From Antedon mediterranea (taxonomy: Eukaryota > Echinodermata > Crinoidea > Comatulida > Antedonidae): a stretch of DNA of 64,000 bases. Both the position numbers and the translations under genes were made by a program. Where the stretch lies: contig NC_092676.1 in NCBI RefSeq assembly GCF_964355755.1, forward strand, positions 7,236,288 through 7,300,287, given 5' to 3'. The notes beneath the pieces were generated by a model that worked only from the letters and a program-made list of their open reading frames with translations, was not told where the DNA came from and did no database searches. This document shows, piece by piece, positions 1-12,400 of the stretch (positions within the stretch are counted from its first letter, which is position 1; each line of letters starts with the position of its first letter).

Positions 1-584
1 AAATCACACTGATATTGCAAAATGATGATTTTTTACTCGAATGTTCCTCTTATAAAATATCAAAATTGTTAGAAACTCGTTCAGGGTCAGCACTAAAATT
101 GCGAAATGTTATGAGTAAAATCTGAACACAAGTTTTATAATAAGCGAAGGTGGACCGACGTTATGTACGGTACAACAACAATTTATTGACGTGTTGGTCC
201 GAAGGAAGGCAAAAGGAAAAGAATGTACATTACTAAAACACTTATACAAAATATCCCCTGAACGCCAATGGGTCAAATACAAAATATTCCCCCTGAACGC
301 CCTTGGGTCAAAAGTACACGACCTTCTCAAAAGGTAAAAGCAATAACAGAACCCTTGGGAACATTCCTGAACTCTATCGACACAAACCCATCTTTCATTT
401 GGTGAAAAATGTTCTTCAGTGCGTCTCAGTTAAAAAGTGCGGTCAGTGACCAGTTGCGTAAACACTTTCACGTTTGTTGGCTTAATGATATCAACAACAA
501 CCAGTCGAAGATGCGCACTTATTGCCTATTTAAGAATACATTTGTCACTGAAAATTATGTCAACTAAAAACTAACTAAACTAAA
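1..584. other. no gene seen
   Basis: AT-rich sequence without a supportable ORF. A short direct repeat of the phrase CCCTGAACGCC followed by TGGGTCAAA occurs near 256-310. Nothing else is recognised. Confidence 0.5.
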
Positions 585-914
585 ATGCGTTCAAATTTTG
601 CTAAATTAAGAACAAGTGCTCATTCATCATTGATGATTAAAAAGGGGCGCCATACCCGTACTTTGCCCTCTGATAGACTATGTACGCTTTGTAATAGGAA
701 CGAAATTGAAGATGAATTTCATTTTCTAATAAATTGTTCATAATATTCGGATTTACGTTATGATTTGTATAGAGAAGTTACAGAGGGTGCAACTCATTTT
801 GATCACCTTAACAATAATGATAAATTTATATTTCTCATGGGCGCTCAAGATTTTGACATTATTTTACCTGTTATTAAGTTTGTGAACTCCGCCTTTTTTA
901 GGAGACATAATTAA
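585..914 (+). pseudogene. LINE reverse-transcriptase ORF, C-terminal fragment (broken)
   Basis: The frame from ATG 585 to TAA 912-914 encodes 109 codons that resemble the C-terminal tail of non-LTR retrotransposon ORF2 proteins. It has a CxxC element in LCTLCNRNEIEDEFHFLINC, the usual 'EDE-HFL--C' zinc-knuckle-like signature after the RT domain, followed by a Y-x3-R-x2-LY-like stretch. One in-frame TAA follows the last cysteine (about 739-741), so the fragment is dead. The T-rich stretch to about 1010 is probably its 3' UTR. The RT and endonuclease domains are absent, as in a 5'-truncated insertion. The clade (CR1, L2 or Jockey type) cannot be decided from this tail. Confidence 0.7.
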
Positions 915-3391
915 CTTTCTTTTGTTCTTTCTCTTTGTTGTTTGTTCCTTGTTTTTATCGTTTATCTTGATGTTAATTTTATCAAATGTGTTTTGATGTA
1001 TTAAAGAATTTGAATATTTCCAAAACGTTTGGGCAAATAAGTTCTGAGTTCTGAGAAACCAACCTCAAGTGAGACTCAAACTCAGACTCTTCAGTATGAC
1101 TTAAATCTTGTGTTCCTAGAGTAAATTATTCAGTTAAGTTAACTATGATCATGGTTGAATAAAAATAGGACTTGTAAACGGCTACAGTAAGAAAGTTCAT
1201 GCGTATAGGTTTTAACGGGATACATGATATTGTTATCTTACCTTTGAAATAGTGTTTAAAGCTACGAGACAAATGATGCGACAGAATTTCTGTACCTAAA
1301 TATCTATAAATATAATTATAATTTGAAGCAGTTATCATGTATTACTATAGCTAAACGCTAGCTAGACGAATCGGTATTTCATCATTGGTTATAACTACAG
1401 TAAGCCTTGTATCTGATCTGTTCCTCGGGCTTTTTATTCTTTCTATTGTTGTTTATACTGGGACTGGGACTACCTTACGAGCAATAGAGCTTCACTGTCT
1501 CTTAAGTAGCTCAAAAACGTTTTTTTTTGGCAAACAAATAAATGAAACGACAGTAAGCAAGCAAGTGCTAGATCAATTGTATTAGCTCAGTTCCCACCAT
1601 CGGGTTTTTTTTTCCGTCTTCCAAAGGGACTTGTATTGATTGATAGGACGTCAGGAGAAGAGTGTTGCAATCCCACAGTCATTTCTTCACTTGGTCACTA
1701 ATGACCTACTTTTTGAATAGAATGTCATAAGCTTGCAATTTAGGGACAATCTTTGTATATTGTAGGTATCCAAGGATTGACCTTGTCAACCATTGTGTAA
1801 ATACTTTCTCTGCTCTCTGCTTTGCTATTCTATTTATCATTTAGAATTCAATTGTGATATTGTATATTCTTAATACAAAATCGAAATGGATTTAGTGTTA
1901 CTTTCGAAAGTTTTGATCATTTTGTATATGGTAAGAGAACTAAATAAACGCAAGCAGAAGAAAAAAACGATTGCAAAAGAAACGCAGTGTGTGGGTGAAA
2001 CCATGGATACAGCGGCGAAAATCCCATGGAGCATACCATGATTTAATAAAGGAACTGGAAGTAGAAGACAGACATAGAAAAATATAATAATTTTAACTAT
2101 AATTATATATAAATATATAATATATTATGACTTTTAATAACACTTTATAATCTTTGTATTACATTCAACTCCTAACTAAAGTTACTTCAGGTATCTATAA
2201 TCAAAAGATATATAGTGAACTATATTATATCTCTCTGCTACAATATTCAGATGGTGATCCCTACCAAGCCAAATTCCTGCCCATCTTATTGGCTATTGGT
2301 GTAAAAAACTGGTGTCAGTTTCGTTAATAATAGGACATGCACTAAAACTTATAAGTCACTATTTTCTCTCTTTTATACACAAGGGAGCAGTTAAAATAAT
2401 AGATTTGACCCTAAAGGTGACTGGAAACAGGCACTTTCCATCAATCAATACAGTGTCCCTTTGGAAGACGGAAGAAAAAAACCGATCGTGGGAACTGACA
2501 CAAATTTGCTGGCCTATTATTTAAGGTACCTTGCGTGATAAGTTCGATATGCATGATTTAAGATTCAGTGTATAGGAATTGAATACCCTAATATTTGGCT
2601 GATCGGATGCTATGCTAAAACTGTCAATTACAGCATATAAGTCAACAATTAGATAATGTTTTAGAGGAAGTATTGTACTAGCTTAATCATAACTATGAAT
2701 AGTTTTCAGTTTACAAAAAAACAAACAAAACTAAAAGAATCATCTTTTACAATATATCCGTACTCAGACGAAATGTGTCCTTGGCTTACGGGTAGAGGCT
2801 AGTGTTAGTGTTGTTTAGTTTCAAATCATGGTGCAGTAACATTCATTATTGAAGTATATTTCCATTATGCTAAACATTGATAATTTGTACAAATTATCTA
2901 TGGATCGAAATCGGTCCATATTATTTTTAAATGTTTTCAGAAAGAAACTGTCCAAATATAGAACCCGGTCAGTACACTGATTGTGTAATAAAATAGGTCC
3001 TCAGTTATTAGTCAATGGTTGTGTATTTTGCGCCATCGTAAACCAGCATATAATAAAAATCGGTCTTAAAGTCGTAATAAAAGGAACACGTTTTCGTTCG
3101 TTAAAGAGATATTAGGAATTGCGTTGATTTTAAAGTTTTTGTAGATTTTTAGGGTTTTGAGTTCGTTTTTACGATTTGCTGCTCTACGCGTTTTGAATAA
3201 TTTTTCTTCAACAGTATTTTACAAATTGCGTATTTTTTGTTTACTTTAAGATTTGCGACTCTACAGAAGCTCAGACACAATGGTGTTTGCCGCATTTGTT
3301 AAATTCTCTTTTCAATTTCTTCTACATCCACGACACAAAATAGTATTGATGTTGACCACTTTAGCATTACATTTCTAAACATTTGTTTTTG
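915..3391. other. intergenic, no gene recognised
   Basis: No coding region can be supported. It holds the LINE 3' tail to about 1010 and the inverted repeat pair listed separately. The end at 3392-3394 is a splice acceptor (TTTGTTTTTGCAG) just before the NLR start codon, so an untranslated first exon of that gene probably lies somewhere in this stretch or upstream; I could not place it. Confidence 0.5.
1588..2497. repeat. inverted repeat pair, about 60-bp arms, 800 bp apart
   Basis: Positions 1588-1645 (CAGTTCCCACCATCGG...TTGATTGAT) are matched on the opposite strand by 2439-2497. Both arms share TTTTTCCGTCTTCCAAAGGG-like cores and ATTGATTGAT ends. Similarity stops sharply outside the arms. 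This may be a non-autonomous DNA element of about 0.9 kb with TIRs or two inverted copies of a short repeat. No ORF worth calling lies between them. Confidence 0.6.
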
Positions 3392-3414
3392 CAGAGCAGC
3401 AAGCACTTTGAACA

Positions 3415-6400
3415 ATGTCAGACATTGAAATTAAGTTTAGAAAATTGAAAGCTGGGCTCAGTAAGCACTATGAAGCTGAAGACTACAAGTTGCTGAAATT
3501 TTGCTTATTTGATATTTTACCACTAGAAAACCTTACAGATCAAACATCCATTGGACATGATTTATTCAATACACTTGATAGTCGTGGTGTTATCTCACAT
3601 AATGATGTCAAACTTTTGTTGGAGATAACAGCATTAACAGGTCCGAAAAAAGCTGAACACCTTGTAACTCAGTATATGAAAGACCACAATATTACAAATA
3701 CTGAAGAAAATAAATTGTCGTCAGACCGAAAACAACTCTTTAATGCTGTTAGACAATCTGAATCTCCTGCTGCACTACAGAGAGTTACTGCAAATTATCA
3801 ACTTAAAAAGTTTAAGTATACACGTATCTGGGATGTAATATTTCATTTGGAGAAGGAAAGAGTTTTACCAGACCAGTTAAATGAGTTTACAAGTCTGCTT
3901 GGAAAACGAGCACAGGAAGAGCTAGGCCTACTGAGTAAATCTACAGGTAAAGAAAATATTTCTTTGATCCTTGATTTTATTATTTATTTTAATGTAGTAA
4001 TAAACATTGTTAGTTGGGCTGAAATACAATTTAGGCCTACTCATGTAAACCTATGAATTAACATATCAACAGGTTTAATATAAACATAAACGTTATGCTT
4101 CTTTTATTTATTCAATAATTACAATTTAAACACAAAATTAAATCTATTCTAATCATTTTATCGTTATTAAGAAGATAGTGATTGTCTAATGATCTTCGAT
4201 ATGTTCTTTGAATTGGCTAAGTGATCTTTGCGAAAAAATTTTATTTGTCCGTTGTTTTTCCCTTAGTCAAAACTACAAAATAACATAATTAAAGTATGAT
4301 TTAATTAATCTTCACTGTTCATGTTTTTGGCGAACAATACATTTTTAATTTAAAGTAATACCTATTTTTTAATTTGATTTCAAATAATATTAAATGCTAT
4401 GCCTTGAATCAATTAAAATATATTTTAATAAACCCATTTATTGACTTTCAACTAAAACGGGTTTGACTAATTTAGGCTACTATCAAAATAAAATATTCAA
4501 TTTAACATTTTAAACATTTATTTTAATTATTCTGATTTCTAGATGGTACTGAGGATCACGAAGAAGACGCAGATGGGCCATCGACCTCCAAAAGAGTATT
4601 TCACAGAAACGGTAATTAATGAAAGGAATAAAATGCTTACAATTCATTTTGCTTTTAGAGTCAATTATGCTATTAAAGAATCCAAACCAAACTCATAAGT
4701 ACAGCACAGCATTTCTGTTCGAATATTATTATATTTAATTATTATGTTGACATTTTAGTGCCTAGTTGTATGTGTGTGTTATTGTAAAATTTATTTTATC
4801 GAAAAATTAAAACCGCTTCAAAATCGATATCATATATATTTACATGAAACTACATGTAATACACATAACAGTGATATTATTCACCCACTAACGAGTTTTA
4901 CAATGTCAAACCTTTTAATTCCGTACTTACATTAATATAGATAGACCAACTTATACATATATTTGTTTAACATTTTAGATTCCTATTCAAAGTGTTTTCC
5001 CAGTTGTAGCAGTAAACCAAAATGGAAAAGAGAAAGATTTAAAGGTATATAATAACAAAAAAATAATAATAATAATGTTTAAACTTCAATGTTATGAATA
5101 TATTAATACGTTGAAATTATGACTAACAATGCGCTATCAGAGTGGATTGAGACATTTTCACATGCGTGTTAACTAAAGATGTAATGAAATAAAAAAAAAC
5201 AACAACAAAAGAAACAATAAGGCAGTTTGTTGTTATCTACTGTGCGATAATGACCAATTATCTTCAATAAAAGTATTATGTACTAAATACCTATCGGTCG
5301 AAAGTCAGCAAAATAGACGCATTAACTAAGTAATAATACATTTAAACTCATGCAAAAAGTTTTTATATTTTTCGAATTGGCGCATTGTAAATGTTATTAC
5401 TCCTCAATTTATAGACTGTGTTGTACAGTAGTTTTGTAATAACATTAGTTTTATTTAAACTTAAAGATTCCAGGTTGTGCAGTGAACCAAAACAGAAGAG
5501 GAGAAAACTTACTGAAGGTAAAAAATCATATGTCAATAAACTAGAAACTTTGCCGCATACTTATAACTATTCTGCAATCTTCTAACAGAAAAGCATTACA
5601 TCAACATTAGATTACTAATCTATCGACTTAAATCATTACGGTAACCTTTTAATTGATAGAATCAAAAGCGTTATGTTATGGGAATGCTTATTTATTTCTG
5701 TTTTCCAAATCCCATCTCAATCCCATCCTACCTTATTGATGTTATTTATTATTTATTGATTAACTTGAATAATATAAAATGTAAAAATCTGGTAATATGT
5801 GTTTTAATAATTAGTATTGAAAACCATATATATGCAAAATGAGAATATGCAACAAATGAAAATGTCTTTTGTTTTTATATTGTATATATCTATAGAACAA
5901 ATAATAAAACAGTACCTGCTTGAAAGACAAACAGAAATGTGCAAGATTGACAACGAGAAATTTACACCATCAATAATGAATAGCAGAGACACTGTCGACA
6001 TCAAAATCTTCACTGAATTGGACCTCCTCAAAGAAAATAATAAGACGAGAGACAGCCACACAACGACGTTACCAGCATTATTAACCACGATTGAGTCCAC
6101 GCGTGGATGTAAAGTTCTTATAGATGGCGAGGCTGGCATTGGAAAAACAACTCTACTTAGGTACATAGCATACAGAACAACTGATAAGAAACCAATAGCA
6201 TTTAAAGGTAAAATTGTATTTTTTTTTAATGTAAGGGATCTAGAGGAAGGCAACACGATTTTTGATCTGATTGAAAAACAACTTGATATGAAAGATTTTA
6301 ACATGGAAACCGATCTTCAACTAGATTCATCCTCAATTAAAAAATTCATAAATAGACATGCCCATAAAACTGTGTTCTTATTAGATGGTTTAGACGAATT

Positions 6401-9400
6401 ACGTTGTAAGAAAGAAAACTTGTTGAATCTATTTAGGAATAAAACGTTAGGAAAAAGTGTTGTGCTACTTACATCGCGATTAGAAAATATAGATGAATTT
6501 ATCAGAGAATGTGATGTACATGTAAGAGTGAAAGGATTTAACCATTATAGCATTGGGGAATATATTAAGAACCATTTTGAGTCTTTTGAAAAACCTGAAT
6601 TGGGTAATGTTCTTACGCAGAAATTAGAGGTTGACAAGGATATTCCTAAAAATAAGCGTAAATATCTCGAAGCATATGAATTGTGCAAAACTCCTTTGTT
6701 ACTTCTCCTAATTTGTATTATTTGGGAAGACAAACAACTTCTTCCTTCTAATAATGCTGACCTTTTCAAAGAAATTTTGTGCTGCAATGTGAATCATTAC
6801 ATTGCAAAATATGAAAACCAAGAAAGCGTTTTGAAATTTGAAAATATTCCAGAAAAATATGCAAATACTATGATTTTTCTTGGTAAGTGTATGTATGATG
6901 CCTTAAAAAAAAATCAACTTTCTATTAAAAAGGGGGATTTGAAAGCTAATAAAAATAAGGACATGGTTAAGATGGCCCTTAACCTAGGATTTATTTATGA
7001 AGAAGCATCGATGTCTCGAGGCAAAAGTGAAGTGTTCTTTTCTGCTAGGCATAAATTAATACTAGAATCACTAGTAGGGTTTTATTTATACAAACTCTGT
7101 AAAAATGAAGGTATGACGAATGAGTGCGCAGCATATGTAAGACAATATGAAACTGAGTGGAATGTAGTAACAAAGTGTCCATATTTAACAATGGCAAATA
7201 GCTTTGCAGTTGGATTTCTTGGTACAAATGCAGGTAAATTCTTAAAGCATTGGGTTACGCATGATGTATCAACTTATCGTCCTTTGATACACACTTACTT
7301 AAATCATGTAACAGATGAACATCATGATTATGTGGGCAACGACCTTACAGATCACATGGACAATATGCAAATAAAACATACGGCCTTATCAAACTCATTA
7401 AATATGTTTCTTGCGCACTTCAATCAAAATTTACCGGGAGGTGAGCATTTTATACATCGTATATGGCAACTCGGTAGAATGAATCTTAATGAGCTTAATT
7501 TAAAGCAATTCTGTAATACATTATCAATTGATAGCAGAGGAAAAATTCTTGCACATATAACATATTTCGTTAAACCTACACTTGACGTACGTAATTACAA
7601 TCTATCAGGTGATGTAATGAATGACATGATTAGAGAGTGGTCTGAAATGGGTGGTGGGTTGATAATAAACCGCCTCAATATCAGCAATAATAATCTCCGG
7701 AGCATCAATCCCGAATTACTGCATCATTTAATGAGGTTGTCTTCTTTTTATATTTCATTTGAGATGATGTATTGCAATCTATCAGGTAAAGTATTGAATG
7801 ATATCATTAAGTGTAGTGAGGGAGATACGCCAACATTGTTAATGTTCAACATGGCTAGAAACAATCTAAGCGACATTGATGGTACACTAGTTGGTACTTT
7901 CTTGAGTAAGATTCCTACATTACTTAGACTTGACATGCATGATTGCAAACTAACGGGTGAAGTAATGAATAATATGATAAACGTGTATTCAGGTAGTAAT
8001 TTAAAATTACAAGAGCTTTGTGTTCCTGAAAATGACCTCAGTGACATTGATGGTACTCTTCTGGGCACTTTATTGTGTAATACTCATAAGCTGCTTAAAC
8101 TTGACATACATGACTGTAAACTATCAGGTGATATACTGAATAAAATGTTTGAAAAGTATACAAGACATGAGTCAGAAATACAGGTGCTTAATATTGGAAA
8201 CAATGATATAAGTGACGTTGATGGTACTTTACTGGGTACATTCTTAAGTAAGTCTCCTAAACTAAGTATACTTGATATGCATGCATGTAAATTATCAGGT
8301 AATATAATGAATAAAATAATCGAAATTTGTGAAGCAGCTTTGTTTCAATTAAGAGAGCTTAATATTGGTAATAATGATGAAAGTAACATTATAGGAACTT
8401 CAATAGACGGATTCTGTAACTCTCCGAAATTGTGTATCGACATACATGATTCTGAACTATCAGGTAACGTAATAAATGAAGTAATCAGTGTCGAAGCAAG
8501 AAAGCAGATCATTAATGAGAATGGTAATATACCTAGAACTGTCTTGAGTAATTCTCCAAATGATTACAATCTATCGGTCATACCTAAATGTAATACTAGA
8601 AATGATTTCAGTGACATCGATGGTACTTTACTGGGTAAGTTCGTGCTTACGTCTTCTAAACTGAATAAACTTGTTATGCATGATTGCAAACTATCAGGAC
8701 GCATAATGAATGAAATGATCAAAGTGTGTGTAAATGATAAGTTAGACTTACAGGAGCTCTATATTGGGAACAATGACATTAGTGACATTAATGGTACCTT
8801 ACTCGGTACATTTCTGTGTCATTCTCCTCAGCTACGCATACTTAGCATGTATTATTGCAAAGTATCAGGAAACGTAATGAATGAAATGTTGAGAGTGTAT
8901 ACAGGAGATGAAATTCAGTTACAAGAACTTTTTTTGTTGGGTAATGATTTCAGTGACATTGATCCTACTTTACTGAGTAACTTTTTGAGTAAGTCTCATC
9001 AACTGCTTAAATTTTCAATGGATACCTGTAAACTGTCAGGTGAGAAAATGAATGCTATCATAACATTTTATGAAAAAAATATGTTTCAATTACAGCAACT
9101 TTATTTTGGGAATAACGATTTTAGTAAAATTGAAAGTACCTTACTAAGTACCTTCTTTAGTAAGTGTATTAAATTGAAAAAACTTTCCCTAAATAATTGC
9201 AAATTATCAGGTTATAAAATAAATGAAATTTTCACAGCTTATGCAGGTGATAATTTTGAATTACAAGAGCTATATATTTCGAATAATGATTTCAGTGACA
9301 TTGATGGTAATTTATTTGGTACTTTCTTATCTAAGACTCCTCAACTGCTTAAATTAAACATGCATAATTGCAAATTATCAGGTGAAAAAATGAATGAAAT

Positions 9401-12400
9401 TATCACATGTTATAATGTTAGAGATAAATTTGAACTACAAGAGTTATATATTTCGGATAATGATTTCAGTGGCATCGATGGTACTTTACTGGGTAATTTC
9501 TTGCGTAAGTCTCCTCAACTGCGTAATTTTCACATAAATGATTGTAAATTATCAGGTGAGAAAATGAATACAATTATAACAGCTTATGATGAGGGAGATC
9601 ACTTTGAACTACACGAGCTCTATATTGGGAAAAATGATTTCAGAGACATCGATGGTACTTTACTGGGTACTTACTTGCGTCAGTCTCCTCAACTGCGTAA
9701 ACTTCACATGAATAGTTGTAAATTATCAGGTGAGAAAATGAATACAATTATAACAGCTTATGATGCGGGAGATCACTTTGAAATACAAGATCTAGTTATT
9801 ATAGATAATGATTTTAGTGACATCGATGGTACTTTACTGGGTACTTTCTTGCGTAAGTCTCCTCAACTGCGTAAACTTCACATGAGTGATTGTAAACTCT
9901 CAGGTAATAAAATGAATACAATTATAACAGCTTATGATGAGGGAGATCACTTTGAACTACACGAGCTTCGTATTTATAATAATGACATCAATGACATCGA
10001 TGGTACTTTACTGGGTAATTTTTTGTGTAAGTCTCCTCTATTGCTTGAACTTGTTATGCATAATTGCAATTTATCAAGTGAGAAAATGAATACAATTATA
10101 ACAGCTTATGATGAGGGAGATCACTTTGAACTACAAGAGTTATATATTGGGAATAATGATTTCAGAGACATCGATGGTACTTTACTGGGTAATTTCTTGC
10201 GTAAGTCTACTCAACTGCGTAAACTTCAAATGAATGATTGTAAATTATCAGGTAAGAAAATAAATACAATTTTCACAGCTTATGACGAGGGAGATCACTT
10301 TAAACTAGAAGAGCTATATATTTTGAATAATGATTTCAGTGACATCGATGGTACTTTACTGGGTACTTTCTTGTGCAAGTCTCGTCAACTGCGTACACTT
10401 TACATGAGTGATTGTAAACTGTTGGGGGAGAAAATGAATACATTTATAACAGCTTATGATGCGGGAGATCACTTTGAACTACAAGAGCTATACATTTGGA
10501 ATAATGATTTCAGTGACATCGATGGTACTTTACTGGGTAATTTCTTGCGTAAGTCTCCTCAACTGCGTAATTTTCACATAAATGATTGTAAATTATCAGG
10601 TGAGAAAATGAATACAATTATAACAGCTTATGATGAGGGAGATCACTTTGAACTACACGAGCTTCGTATTTATAATAATGACATCAATGACATCGATGGT
10701 ACTTTACTGGGTAATTTTTTGTGTAAGTCTCCTCTATTGCTTCAACTTGTTATGCATAATTGCAATTTATCAAGTGAGAAAATGAATACAATTATAACAG
10801 CTTATGATGATGGAGATCACTTTGAACTACAAGAGCTATATATTTGGAATAATGATTTTAGAGACATCGATGGTACTTTACTGGGTAATTTCTTGCGTAA
10901 GTCTCCTCAACTGCGTAAACTTCACATGAATGATTGTAAACTCTCAGGTAAGAAAATGAATACAATTATAACAGCTTATGATGCGGGAGATCACTTTGAA
11001 ATACAAGATCTAGTTATTATAGATAATGATTTTAGTGACATCGATGGTACTTTACTGGGTACTTTCTTGCGTAAGTCTCCTCAACTGCGTAAACTTCAGA
11101 TGAATGATTGTAAACTCTCAGGTAATAAAATGAATACAATTATAACAGCTTATAATGCGGGAGATCACCTTGAACTTCAAGAGCTATACATTTGGAATAA
11201 TGATTTCAGTGACATCGATGGTACTTTACTGGGTAATTTCTTGCGTAAGTCTCCTCAACTGCGTAAACTTCACATGAATGATTGTAAATTATCAGGTAAG
11301 AAAATGAATAAAATTATAACAGCTTATAATGCGGGAGATCACCTTGAACTTCAAGAACTATACATTTGGAATAATGATTTCAGTGACATCGATGGTACTT
11401 TACTGGGTAATTTCTTGCGTAAGTCTCCTCAACTGCGTCAACTTCACATGAATGGTTGTAAATTATCAGGTGAGAAAATGAATACAATTATAACAGCTTA
11501 TGATGAGGGAGATCACTTTGAACTACACGAGCTTCTTATTCATAATAATGACATCAATGACATCGATGGTACTTTACTGGGTAATTTTTTGTGTAAGTCT
11601 CCTCTATTGCTTGAACTTGTTATGCATAATTGCAATTTATCAAGTGAGAAAATGAATACAATTATAACAGCTTATGATGATGGAGATCACTTTGAACTAC
11701 AAGAGCTATATATTTGGAATAATGATTTCAGAGACATCGATGGTACTTTACTGGGTAATTTCTTGCGTAAGTCTCCTCAACTGCGTAAACTTCACATGAA
11801 TGATTGTAAACTCTCAGGTAAGAAAATGAATACAATTATAACAGCTTATGATGCGGGAGATCACTTTGAAATACAAGATCTAGTTATTATAGATAATGAT
11901 TTTAGTGACATCGATGGTACTTTACTGGGTACTTTCTTGCGTAAGTCTCCTCAACTGCGTAAACTTCACATGAGTGATTGTAAACTCTCAGGTAATAAAA
12001 TGAATACAATTATAACAGCTTATGATGAGGGAGATCACTTTGAACTACACGAGCTTCGTATTTATAATAATGACATCAATGACATCGATGGTACTTTACT
12101 GGGTAATTTTTTGTGTAAGTCTCCTCTATTGCTTCAACTTGTTATGCATAATTGCAATTTATCAAGTGAGAAAATGAATACAATTATAACAGCTTATGAT
12201 GATGGAGATCACTTTGAACTACAAGAGCTATATATTTGGAATAATGATTTTAGAGACATCGATGGTACTTTACTGGGTAATTTCTTGCGTAAGTCTCCTC
12301 AACTGCGTAAACTTCACATGAATGATTGTAAATTATCAGGTAAGAAAATAAATACAATTTTCACAGCTTATGACGAGGGAGATCACTTTAAACTAGAAGA

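Noticed and set aside
5817-5895. Start of the large NLR frame at 5817
   Set aside because: It begins at TTG, and a good acceptor (TATCTATAG) at 5895 joins in phase with four upstream exons carrying the DED and linker.
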